Shown here: piece by piece, positions 1-6,526 of the stretch
Position numbering within the stretch: the stretch's first letter is position 1
How the letters are laid out: every line of letters starts with the position of its first letter
The notes under the pieces: generated by a model
Database searches by the model: none
Seen by the model: only the letters and a program-made list of their open reading frames with translations
What the model was told of the DNA's origin: nothing
Translations under genes and position numbers: made by a program
DNA from: Actinomycetes bacterium
GTDB lineage: Bacteria > Actinomycetota > Actinomycetes > Actinomycetales > Cellulomonadaceae
Direction: 5' to 3'
Assembly (NCBI GenBank): GCA_023432565.1
Contig: JAEYUL010000071.1
Location: 1-10,411 of the forward strand
Length of the DNA: 10,411 nt

Positions 1-2970
1 CTCGCGGACACCGCCCTGTCGCGGCTGAGCGCGGCGCCCGAGGCGGACGCCCACCGGCACGACCCCGGCTGCGGGCACCTGCGCCGCTCGGCTGCCCCCG
101 CGTCGGCCGCACCGAGCGGTGCGACCGTGGGCTACGAGGGCGGCGACCTGGACACCTCCACGAGCTCGCGCATCGAGTCACGGCGCGGGGGCGGCGCGCC
201 GCTGCCCGGCGCGGTCCGGCGCCGCATGGAGACCGCGTTCGGCACGAGCCTCGGCCACGTGCGCGTGCACGACGGCCCCGAGGCAGCGGCGCTGTCGTCG
301 TCGATCTCCGCCGACGCGTTCACGACCGGCTCGGACATCTTCTTCGGCGCGGGTCGTTTCGCACCGGACTCGCCGGGCGGAGAGCGGATGCTCGCGCACG
401 AGATCGCGCACGTGGTGACCGAGGGCGGCTCGTCGGTGCGCCGCTGGCCGTGGAGCAAGAAGCTCACGCCGCAGGAGCAGGCCGACAAGGACCGTCGCAA
501 GGCCGAGGAGAAGGCCAAGGCCGACGCCGCCAAGAAGAGCAAGAAGACCGAGAGGACCGAGAAGGCGGCGCTCGCGCAGTCGCGCGAGCAGGGCGTCGCG
601 GCCCGCGCCGAGCACCAGGAGCAGGTCTACGCGGGCGGCCGCGACGCCGCGCAGGCGACGGTCACCGACCTGTACAAGCAGATGTCGCAGGCCCGCGAGC
701 GCGAGTTCGCGCTCTTCGAGGAGATGCAGCGAGACGGGCTCGGCGGCTCCGACGAGGAGCGGGCCCGGCTCGTCTACCAGCAGGTCTGGTACGTCGAGTT
801 CCCGGAGCTGACGAAGTACCGGCCGCCGCGCGAGACCCCCGCCGAGGTGCTCGTCGCCCAGGTCCGCAAGGTGCGCACCGGAGCGCAGGCCGACCAGAGC
901 GCCGCGCAGGGCGACGCCGAGGTCGCCAAGGAGCGCATGCTCCCCGCGAAGGTGGAGTCCCTCTACGACCGCATGGTCGTCGTGCGCGACGAGCTGCTCG
1001 CCGCAGACCCCGACGCGAGCGAGGTCCTGGTCATGGAGGACGCGCGCGACCGCGTCCTGGCGGGCATGGACCCCCAGGCGCTGGCCGAGATGCCGCCCAA
1101 GGACGGCCCGCTCGACCAGGCCGCCTGGATGGCCGCGGCTCGCCGCGGCGCCGCGCGCAAGCGCCAGGCCGAGCGCGACGCCAAGAACGTCGAGGCCAAC
1201 CTCATGCTGCTCGACCCGGCGCAGCGCCTCGCCCCGCCGCAGGCGTCGACGCCGATCGGCGAGGGCGCCACGGGCACGCTCGACACGGTCGCGAAGTACG
1301 GCGGCATGGCCATGACGGGCATCGACAAGGTCGGTGGCGGCATCGCCGGCAAGATCGGCGGCAAGAAGGACGAGAAGCTGCGCAAGGACCTGCCGAAGGG
1401 CGACGACCCGGAGTCGCCGGTCCCGTCCTTCCTCGACCCGCTCGGCGTCGGCGAGGCGTACACCTCGGCGGCCAAGGCCGACAAGATGAAGAAGGCCGGC
1501 CAGCGCGACGAGGTCGACAAGAACCTGCCGACGTCGGACGCGACCAAGGCGGCCGAGGGCATCGGCAACGTCACCTCGATCCTCACCTCGCTCATGAGCG
1601 CCGTGCAGTCCGGGCTCGCCATGGCCCAGCAGATCCAGACCTCCTGGTCCACCAACGACCCGTACGAGGGGCTCAAGGCCGCCAAGTCCGGCAGCGCGAT
1701 GCTGACCGGCCTGGTGGACGGCGCGAAGTCGGCGGCGAACCTCGCCAAGACGATCGACTCGAGCGTGGCGAGCGGCGTCAAGTCGGTCATCCCCGGCCTG
1801 GACATCGCGACGTCCGCGATCGCGATGGTCAGCGGCATCACGGACGTCGCGACCTCGGGCATGCGTCAGCGCGAGACGGACAACGCGATGTTCGAGGCAC
1901 GCGCCGGGTCGACCGACAAGGTCAACGTCATGGTCTACCCGCTGATGAAGGTGTCGCAGGTCTACACCAAGCAGCTCGAGCAGAGCTGCTGGACGCTCGG
2001 CGCCTCGATCCTCGACTTCTCCCTGTCCGTCGCGCAGGTCGCCTCCGCGGGCGGCTTCGGCATCCCCGCCGCGATCAAGGCGTCCGCGGCGGTGGTCGAC
2101 AAGCTGCACTCGCTCGCGCACTACATCGCCGACAAGGTGCTCGCGACGCAGGCCAAGCGGGCGCAGAAGGAGTCCTCGGTGCTGCACCTGGAGGGCGCGG
2201 CCGAGGACGAGCTGAAGAAGCACCCGAAGATGGCGGTCGACGGCATCGTCATGCGCGCCGCGCAGGGCGACCAGGTCGCCCTGGCGTTCCTGGCGAACTA
2301 CCGGATCGACGGCAAGCCCATCACCCAGGACTTCGTCGCCCAGATCAAGCCCCGCCCGAACAAGCCCGTGGACCCGAAGGCTCCCGAGGCCGAGGACACG
2401 GCGACCACGTCGAACGACGCGCTGCTGCTCAAGATCCGCGAAGTCGTGCTGGCCGGCATGGACGTCGAGGCCGACCCGCAGGGCGTGTTCGACGACCTCA
2501 AGGCCCAGCTCGACCAGGTCACGGGCAAGGCGACGTCGCTGCGCGACGGCTGGCGCGAGGCAGGCGACCTGCGCACGCAGCGCAACGCGCTCGCGAGCCA
2601 GGGCAAGCTCGGTGCCAACTCCAAGGGCGACCGCGGCATCTTCTGGCAGCTGCGCATGACCCTGAGCACGGAGAAGCGCGGCATGCTCAAGAACCGCACC
2701 GCGGCCTACACCGAGGGGGTCGAGGAGCTGCCCGCGGGCGTCGCGTGCGCCGTGGGGCAGCACGAGCTGTCCGAGCTCGCGACGGACGCCGAGTGCAAGG
2801 ACTTCCTCGCCCAGCTCACGGTCAAGGACCTCGAGGCCGAGATCAGCCGCACCCCGCGGCGCAACTCCCCCGGCTGGATCGCGTTCCTGCGCGACGCGCT
2901 CAAGGAGAAGAAGACCTCGGGCTCGAGCACGACGTCCACGCCCGCCACGACCGCGCCGAGCCAGCCGTGA
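1..2970 (+). CDS. eCIS-associated DUF4157 (eCIS_core) protein, large putative injected effector, 5' partial
   Basis: The frame is open from the first base with uniformly G/C third positions, so the gene starts upstream of the window; the GTG at 127 would cut off a coding-looking N-terminus. At least 989 residues are visible (numbered here from base 1). Residues 18-26 (HRHDPGCGH) form a His/Cys-rich linker of the kind often seen before this domain. Residues about 62-142 match eCIS_core/DUF4157 (PF13699): a VRVHDG motif, an AFTTGSDIFFG motif, and a zincin-like HEIAH at 133-137 (bases 397-411). A Lys/Glu/Ala-rich, probably coiled segment follows (bases about 445-640). Bases about 1260-2150 hold several Ala/Gly/Ser-rich hydrophobic or amphipathic helices, and the end is a Ser/Thr/Pro tail. 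DUF4157 is known as a domain of proteins encoded in extracellular contractile injection system loci. The downstream gene overlaps by 4 bp, so the two are translationally coupled. I infer a cargo or effector with a membrane-active middle; the toxic activity is not identified. Confidence 0.85.
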   Translation, partial: LADTALSRLSAAPEADAHRHDPGCGHLRRSAAPASAAPSGATVGYEGGDLDTSTSSRIESRRGGGAPLPGAVRRRMETAFGTSLGHVRVHDGPEAAALSSSISADAFTTGSDIFFGAGRFAPDSPGGERMLAHEIAHVVTEGGSSVRRWPWSKKLTPQEQADKDRRKAEEKAKADAAKKSKKTERTEKAALAQSREQGVAARAEHQEQVYAGGRDAAQATVTDLYKQMSQAREREFALFEEMQRDGLGGSDEERARLVYQQVWYVEFPELTKYRPPRETPAEVLVAQVRKVRTGAQADQSAAQGDAEVAKERMLPAKVESLYDRMVVVRDELLAADPDASEVLVMEDARDRVLAGMDPQALAEMPPKDGPLDQAAWMAAARRGAARKRQAERDAKNVEANLMLLDPAQRLAPPQASTPIGEGATGTLDTVAKYGGMAMTGIDKVGGGIAGKIGGKKDEKLRKDLPKGDDPESPVPSFLDPLGVGEAYTSAAKADKMKKAGQRDEVDKNLPTSDATKAAEGIGNVTSILTSLMSAVQSGLAMAQQIQTSWSTNDPYEGLKAAKSGSAMLTGLVDGAKSAANLAKTIDSSVASGVKSVIPGLDIATSAIAMVSGITDVATSGMRQRETDNAMFEARAGSTDKVNVMVYPLMKVSQVYTKQLEQSCWTLGASILDFSLSVAQVASAGGFGIPAAIKASAAVVDKLHSLAHYIADKVLATQAKRAQKESSVLHLEGAAEDELKKHPKMAVDGIVMRAAQGDQVALAFLANYRIDGKPITQDFVAQIKPRPNKPVDPKAPEAEDTATTSNDALLLKIREVVLAGMDVEADPQGVFDDLKAQLDQVTGKATSLRDGWREAGDLRTQRNALASQGKLGANSKGDRGIFWQLRMTLSTEKRGMLKNRTAAYTEGVEELPAGVACAVGQHELSELATDAECKDFLAQLTVKDLEAEISRTPRRNSPGWIAFLRDALKEKKTSGSSTTSTPATTAPSQP

Positions 2971-3458
2971 GCGGCGGCCTGACCGAGGAGGACCTGTTCT
3001 ACGCGCGCGTCGTCGCGGCGCTGGCCGACGCGGGACGCACGACGACGCCTGACGCCTCCGCGCGCACCGTCGACGTCGGCTCGGACCTGCCCGGTGGGCG
3101 CGTGCTCGCCGTCGTGCGGCCGGCGGCCCGCGCCGTCTCGTTCTACGCCGTCCGGCCGACGAGCGTGCCCGCCGCGTCCCTGGCTGCGGTCACCGAGCTC
3201 GTGACGCGCGCGAACGCCGACCTGTTCGTCGCCGCGCTCGAGCTCGACCTGGCCCGCGCGACCGTCGCGGCCAGGACCGCGGTCGTGCTCGGCGAGCTCG
3301 ACCCGCCCGACGACGCCCTCGGCCACCTCCTCGCGACAGCCCTCGAGGAGGCCGAGCGGGCGCTCACGACGTACACGCCGGCGCTCGAGGCGGTCGTCAC
3401 CGGCACGTCCCCGGCCCAGGCCGCCGCCGACTCGTACCGCCGCGCCCTCGCCCTGTAG
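2967..3458 (+). CDS. YbjN-like small protein, candidate chaperone of the DUF4157 effector
   Basis: A 163-residue protein starting at GTG 2967, which overlaps the TGA of the effector gene (GTGA). There is no good Shine-Dalgarno sequence, so it is probably translated by coupling. The layout fits the YbjN family (PF10722): an N-terminal helix (EEDLFYARVVAAL), a beta segment (GRVLAVVRP, AVSFYAVRP), a helix ending in N83, then the strand ALELDLARATVAART (90-104), and C-terminal helices ending in a TYTPALEAVVTGTSPAQA segment. YbjN proteins share the fold of type III secretion chaperones. The protein is small, acidic and alpha/beta, as secretion chaperones are, and its coupling to a large injected-type protein suggests it binds or keeps unfolded that partner. 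Family assignment rests on pattern resemblance only. It could instead be an immunity protein. Confidence 0.6.
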   Translation: MSGGLTEEDLFYARVVAALADAGRTTTPDASARTVDVGSDLPGGRVLAVVRPAARAVSFYAVRPTSVPAASLAAVTELVTRANADLFVAALELDLARATVAARTAVVLGELDPPDDALGHLLATALEEAERALTTYTPALEAVVTGTSPAQAAADSYRRALAL

Positions 3459-3475
3459 ACCGACGTCCCGGCGGC

Positions 3476-3568
3476 GCCGGCGGACGTGGCTCAGGAGCGA
3501 TGTGAGTCAGGAGCGCTCGCTCCTGCGCAGGCGTCCGCACCGGGCGGGCAGCAGACGAGTCCGCCGGC
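3476..3568. repeat. Long-range inverted repeat in the convergent intergenic gap
   Basis: GCCGGCGGAC at 3476-3485 is perfectly complementary to GTCCGCCGGC at 3559-3568, enclosing the smaller hairpin at 3508-3525. It lies between the plus-strand effector pair and the minus-strand three-gene set. It may fold the tail of either transcript; chance pairing is possible in such GC-rich DNA. Confidence 0.4.
3508..3525. terminator. Candidate bidirectional terminator hairpin
   Basis: CAGGAGCG (3508-3515) and CGCTCCTG (3518-3525) form a perfect 8-bp inverted repeat; with a realistic 4-nt loop the stem is 7 bp. A direct copy, TCAGGAGCG, also occurs at 3491-3499, sixteen bases before the first arm. No U-tract follows. 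The place, between two converging genes (3458 and 3597), supports a terminator. The rest of the 138-bp gap shows no gene. Confidence 0.45.
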
Positions 3569-3596
3569 ACCGCCGGCGCACGGTGATCGGCCGACG

Positions 3597-4073
3597 TCAG
3601 CGGTCCGGGGTGTCGCGCAGGCGGTTGACCGGGATGCCGAGGATCTTCGGCTCGGGGACGTCGAGGTGGTCCAGCCCGTCGGGCACGGGCGGGATCTCGT
3701 CGGGCACCCGGCCCACCCAGATGCGCCACAGCACGCCGTGCTTGTCGTCGCCCGCCCGCGGGGGCTGGTGCACCACGGGGAACACGGACCCGTCCACCAC
3801 CGTGACCTCACGCGAGCCGGCGGGCGGCAGCTGCGGGGCGAGCGTGGTCGCCTCGTCGGGCGGGACGAAGCCGACGATCGCGTTGCGCCACACCACCACG
3901 AGCGTGTCCCCGCGGCCGTGCACGATCTCGAGCTCGGCCTGCACGGGCAGACCGCGGGCGCGGTCCCTGCCGAGCGCCTGGACGATCGCGCGCTGCAGCG
4001 CGGGCGCCTCCGCCGCGTGGAAGCCGCCCGTGAGCATGAGCGGCACGCGCTCTCGTCGTCGCCAGAACGTCAC
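3597..4073 (-). CDS. Small protein of unknown function with a faint HIRAN-like segment
   Basis: A 158-residue protein. GTG at 4073 is the only start codon in frame between the upstream gene's stop and the body of the protein; its ribosome site is weak (GGCAGG, about 9 nt away). I do not recognise the family with certainty. Residues about 43-82 contain a core (VQAELEIV, then TLVVVWRN, then AIVGFVPPDEATTLAPQL) that resembles the HIRAN-type pattern in which a nonpolar strand precedes VGxxP and a short helix. The C-terminal half has two Trp (LWRIWVGRVP) and a Pro-rich end (DEIPPVPDGL). No signal peptide or membrane segment is visible. It is third in a minus-strand set after a Septum_form lipoprotein and a PAAR-like protein, 41 bp from the latter, so it is probably cotranscribed. 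A role linked to the PAAR-like protein is inferred from position only. Confidence 0.6.
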   Translation of the reverse strand: MTFWRRRERVPLMLTGGFHAAEAPALQRAIVQALGRDRARGLPVQAELEIVHGRGDTLVVVWRNAIVGFVPPDEATTLAPQLPPAGSREVTVVDGSVFPVVHQPPRAGDDKHGVLWRIWVGRVPDEIPPVPDGLDHLDVPEPKILGIPVNRLRDTPDR

Positions 4074-4114
4074 GGGACCAGCCTGCCATCTCGCGCCGCA
4101 CGCACGACCCCGCC

Positions 4115-4504
4115 TCAACCCTCCAGCGTGCGCGTCGATCCCGGGTTGAGGATCTGGACGACCCCGCCGTAGGCGCACATGCACTGCGCGCCGAGCGTGA
4201 GCGCCGGGCGCCCGCCGATCAGCGTCTGGGTGGCGCCGTTGACCCACGCGGTCGTCGCCGGGATGCACGGCATGGGCGTCAGGACCCCGAGCGCCGCGGC
4301 GGTCGCGGCCGCGACCGTCGGGTTCGCCAGGGAGGTGCACATCCCGAACGACGGGACGTTGAGCATGGGAGCCGCGTCCGTGATGGTCGCGGCCGGCTTG
4401 CCCTCGATGAGCACCCCGCTCGTCGGCAGGACGTTGAGCGAGGCGGGTGCCACCCCGAACGAGCACATGATCATGGCGGTGGACGTCGCCGCGGGCTTGC
4501 TCAT
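4115..4504 (-). CDS. PAAR-like DUF4280 protein, candidate spike-tip protein
   Basis: A 129-residue protein that matches DUF4280 (PF14107) over its full length. The family signatures are all visible: an N-terminal MCSFG (13-17), an NVLP strand, a PxxNVPSFGMCTSLANP block around 48-62, an Ala-rich stretch, TPMPCIP (76-82), and CMCAYGG (108-114). Cysteines at 14, 56, 80, 108 and 110 may bind a metal, as in PAAR tips. The start is set by a strong AGGGAGG ribosome site (complement of 4512-4518), 7 nt before the ATG. DUF4280 proteins are regarded as PAAR-like caps of contractile injection spikes or as adaptors for toxic domains; this one has no added domain. It lies 31 bp after the lipoprotein gene and 41 bp before the unknown small gene, in a likely operon, and points toward the DUF4157 effector pair. 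Confidence 0.9.
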   Translation of the reverse strand: MSKPAATSTAMIMCSFGVAPASLNVLPTSGVLIEGKPAATITDAAPMLNVPSFGMCTSLANPTVAAATAAALGVLTPMPCIPATTAWVNGATQTLIGGRPALTLGAQCMCAYGGVVQILNPGSTRTLEG

Positions 4505-4535
4505 CGCCGTGCCTCCCTGGGTCCCACCGCCGGGC

Positions 4536-5039
4536 TCACCAGCCCGTGCCCGCCACCGAACGCGTGAGCTGCTCACCCGTCGTCGTGACGAAGCACAGCG
4601 TCGTGCGGTCGGCGTCCTGCTCCCAGCCGCGCGCCGAGGGCAGCAGGTAGGTGAACCACAGGCGCGAGTCGCGGTAGTCGATGCCCACGTAGTCCTCGAA
4701 CTCCTGCGCGCACGCGCCCTGCGCGAACGCCGTGAGCGCCTCGACCCCGGGGAACGACGCCGCGCCGCTCGCCTTGCTGGTCGCGGCCGCCTCGACGTAC
4801 GGCACGAGCGCGTAGGCCTCCTGCTCGTGCGGCTCGGTGCAGGGCACCTGCGTGAGCTCGGTGAGCTCGACCGTGATGTCCTGCGGCGCCCGGAAGCACT
4901 GCCCGACCTCCACGTCGAACACCGAGCGACCCTCGGAGTCCTCGCCGCGGTCGAAGATCGAGCAGCCGCTCGCGACCAGCGCGAGCGAACCCACGACCGC
5001 CCCGAGCAGCGCGCGCCGCACCGAGCCTGCGACCTGCAC
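4536..5039 (-). CDS. Septum_form-domain secreted lipoprotein
   Basis: A 167-residue lipoprotein. A GTG lies further upstream at 5075, but the GTG at 5039 sits 6 nt after a perfect AGGAGG and gives a cleaner signal peptide, so I choose it. Residues 7-9 (VRR) are the n-region, 10-23 the hydrophobic core, and LVASGC (21-26) the lipobox with the lipidated Cys26. The mature part fits the actinobacterial Septum_form family (PF13845): VGQCF (45-49), VPCTEPHEQEAY (65-76), a FPG motif (96-98), a C at 110 before FEDYVG, a Trp at 139, and C149. The four mature cysteines (48, 67, 110, 149) probably form two disulfides on the outer face of the membrane. The family name comes from a link to septum formation, but its biochemical role is unknown. 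It is the first gene of the set that includes the PAAR-like protein; an envelope anchor or docking role is inference. Confidence 0.85.
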   Translation of the reverse strand: MQVAGSVRRALLGAVVGSLALVASGCSIFDRGEDSEGRSVFDVEVGQCFRAPQDITVELTELTQVPCTEPHEQEAYALVPYVEAAATSKASGAASFPGVEALTAFAQGACAQEFEDYVGIDYRDSRLWFTYLLPSARGWEQDADRTTLCFVTTTGEQLTRSVAGTGW

Positions 5040-5045
5040 GGACGA

Positions 5046-5051
5046 CCTCCT
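5046..5051 (-). promoter_or_regulatory. AGGAGG ribosome site deciding the lipoprotein start
   Basis: The complement of CCTCCT is a perfect AGGAGG, six bases before the GTG at 5039. The GTG at 5075 has no comparable site, and its use would add twelve mostly basic residues before the signal peptide. Confidence 0.8.
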
Positions 5052-5131
5052 GCGACGAGCCTGGGCGCGCCCCACGGTCCGGAGCGCGCGGTCAGCCTAG
5101 TTCGCGCTCGCCGCCGCTCCATCCGTAGTCG

Positions 5132-5139
5132 TTGCGCAA
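5132..5139. promoter_or_regulatory. TTGCGCAA palindrome in a divergent promoter region
   Basis: The 155-bp gap between the lipoprotein gene (minus) and the OsmC gene (plus) must hold both promoters. It contains the 8-bp palindrome TTGCGCAA. The same core, GTTGCGCA/TGCGCAAC, forms the arms of the larger inverted repeat at 7631-7658. A weak minus-strand -10-like TAGGCT (complement of 5093-5098) lies nearby. Function is inferred. Confidence 0.3.
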
Positions 5140-5194
5140 TCGGCGCGCTGGCGGCTCCCGCGCTGGGGCGGGTGCGCCGTGCGAGGATCGGCGC

Positions 5195-5707
5195 ATGACG
5201 AGCCAGACGAGGCAAGCCGCCCTCCCGGCGGGCTCCGAGCCCGACGCCGCCGCGTCCCCCGCACCCGTCCCCGCCGTGCCGCCGGCCAACGCGGGCGGCA
5301 CCAGGCTGTGGGTCGAGCGCATCGGCAAGCGCCGCTACGTGGGACGCAGCTCGCGCGGCGCGCGCGTCGAGATCGGTGACATCGCCTACGACGAGGCCTT
5401 CACGCCCGGCGAGCTGATGAAGATCGCGCTGGCCGGGTGCTCGGGGCTGTCGTCGGACGCGGCACTCGCGCGCCGGCTCGGCGACGACGTCCCGGTCACG
5501 ATCGAGGTCGAGGGGCTCGCGGACGACGACGAGGACCGCTACCCGGCGCTCGCCGAGCGCCTGGTCGTCGACCTGTCGTCGCTCGAGCCCGACGCGCGCG
5601 AGCGCCTGCTGACCGTCGTGCACCGCGCGATCGACCAGCACTGCACGGTCGGGCGCACGCTCGAGGCCGGTGCGCAGGTGAGCCTGACGGTCGTCGGGGA
5701 GCGCTGA
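5195..5707 (+). CDS. OsmC-family protein (peroxiredoxin-like)
   Basis: A 170-residue cytosolic protein. ATG 5195 is preceded by GAGGA seven bases away; an upstream in-frame TTG at 5132 is less likely. Residues 1-35 are an Ala/Pro-rich, probably disordered extension. The OsmC domain (PF02566) follows: RLWVERIGKRRYVGRSSRGA (37-56), the FTPGELMKIAL helix, the first reactive Cys82 in LAGCSG, and the second Cys150 in HCTVGRTL. Both redox cysteines are present, so a thiol-dependent hydroperoxide reductase activity is likely, as known for OsmC and Ohr proteins; the physiological substrate is unknown. The conserved RRYVGRSSRG motif is typical of the actinobacterial OsmC branch rather than classic Ohr. 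The next gene begins three bases after the stop, so both are in one operon. Confidence 0.9.
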   Translation: MTSQTRQAALPAGSEPDAAASPAPVPAVPPANAGGTRLWVERIGKRRYVGRSSRGARVEIGDIAYDEAFTPGELMKIALAGCSGLSSDAALARRLGDDVPVTIEVEGLADDDEDRYPALAERLVVDLSSLEPDARERLLTVVHRAIDQHCTVGRTLEAGAQVSLTVVGER

Positions 5708-5710
5708 GCC

Positions 5711-6484
5711 GTGCCGCGGTTCGTCGAGGAGGCCATGGCGCGGGCGGTGTCGGTGCCGTCGTCCGCGGTGCACGCCCACGTCGAGAGCCTGCGCCGGCGC
5801 AATCCGCAGGCCTCCCCCGAGCAGCTCGTGCGACTGCTCGAGAAGGAGTTCCTGCTGGTGGTCGCGAGCGCGGGCGGCGCGGTCGGCGCGGCCGCCGCGG
5901 CGCCGGCCGTGGGCACGGGAGTCGCGATGGTGCTGACCGCGAGCGACGTCGCGACGTTCTTCAGCGCGTCGGCGGCGTACGTGCTGGCGGTCGCGTCCGT
6001 GCACGGCATCGAGGTGGAGGACGTCGAACGACGCCGCGCGCTGCTGCTCACGGCGATCCTCGGCGAGGCGGGCTCGAAGGCGCTGACCGACGTCACCGGC
6101 GTCGGCGCGACGAACGTCGCCCGCCTGCTGCTCACCCGCATGCCGATGGCGACCGTCAAGAAGGTCAACACGACCCTCACGCGGCGCATGCTGCGCAAGC
6201 AGCTGACCAAGCAGACCGGGCTGTTCTTCGGCCGCCTGCTGCCCTACGGGATCGGCGTGGTCGTGGGCGCGTCCGGCGGGCGGGCGCTGGGGCGTGAGGT
6301 CATCGCGGGCGCGCGGCAGGCGTTCGGGCCCGCGCCGGTCGCGTTCCGAGACCCGCTCGCGCTGCCGTCGAGCCGGGTGCACGACGCACCGACCGATGCG
6401 CCCGAGGTCGGTGGCGCGCGGCCCGTGCCCGCGATCGAGGGCGGCCGGCGGCGGCGCACGCTGCCGCGCCTGGGCCGTCGCTGA
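5711..6484 (+). CDS. Conserved hydrophobic protein of unknown function, possibly EcsC-like
   Basis: A 257-residue protein. GTG 5711 lies three bases after the OsmC stop; an ATG at 5735 is also possible, but its AGGAGG is only 2 nt away, and the GTG start keeps a helix that seems part of the fold. An N-terminal helical part (SSAVHAHVESLRRRNP, then SPEQLVRLLEKEF) leads into a long Ala/Gly-rich hydrophobic segment (about residues 50-100) that could be two membrane-inserted helices. After VHGIEVEDVERRRALLL comes a basic region (TVKKVNTTLTRRMLRKQL), then a second hydrophobic hairpin (LFFGRLLPYGIGVVVGASGG). The C-terminal 40 residues are Pro/Arg-rich and probably unstructured. The layout is reminiscent of EcsC-type or other membrane-associated actinobacterial proteins, but I cannot name the family firmly. 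It is coupled to the OsmC gene, which hints at envelope or redox stress. Confidence 0.75.
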   Translation: MPRFVEEAMARAVSVPSSAVHAHVESLRRRNPQASPEQLVRLLEKEFLLVVASAGGAVGAAAAAPAVGTGVAMVLTASDVATFFSASAAYVLAVASVHGIEVEDVERRRALLLTAILGEAGSKALTDVTGVGATNVARLLLTRMPMATVKKVNTTLTRRMLRKQLTKQTGLFFGRLLPYGIGVVVGASGGRALGREVIAGARQAFGPAPVAFRDPLALPSSRVHDAPTDAPEVGGARPVPAIEGGRRRRTLPRLGRR

Positions 6485-6517
6485 CGGACGTCGGCGCGCG
6501 ACGGCCGTCAGCGACGG
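6475..6517. terminator. Strong bidirectional terminator hairpin between convergent genes
   Basis: Arms 6475-6487 (CCGTCGCTGACGG) and 6505-6517 are a perfect 13-bp inverted repeat. Inside, after one A/G mismatch, CGTCG (6489-6493) pairs with CGACG (6499-6503) around a 5-nt loop, giving an 18-bp stem in all. It includes the stop codon of the plus-strand gene (6482-6484) and lies just before the stop of the aldo/keto reductase (6527). No U-tract is present, which is common in high-GC actinobacteria. Confidence 0.75.
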
Positions 6518-6526
6518 GCCGTCACG

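Noticed and set aside
1046..2500. Possible internal protein repeat in the DUF4157 protein (RVLAGMD and VVLAGMD)
   Set aside because: The similarity is limited to a few residues in helical segments and does not extend to a repeat unit.
178..2763. Long minus-strand open frame opposite the DUF4157 gene
   Set aside because: It is rich in Arg, Leu, His and Gly without a recognisable domain, a typical antisense shadow in GC-rich DNA, while the plus strand shows a clear DUF4157 domain and ordered codon use.
450..2966. Plus-strand open frame ahead of and in frame with the YbjN-like gene
   Set aside because: It is a low-complexity Arg/Gly/Pro shadow of the DUF4157 gene. Only the part from GTG 2967 is protein-like.
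4505..6382. Upstream extension of the PAAR-like protein frame
   Set aside because: The frame is open far upstream but encodes Arg/Ala-rich shadow sequence across other genes; a strong ribosome site fixes the start at 4504.
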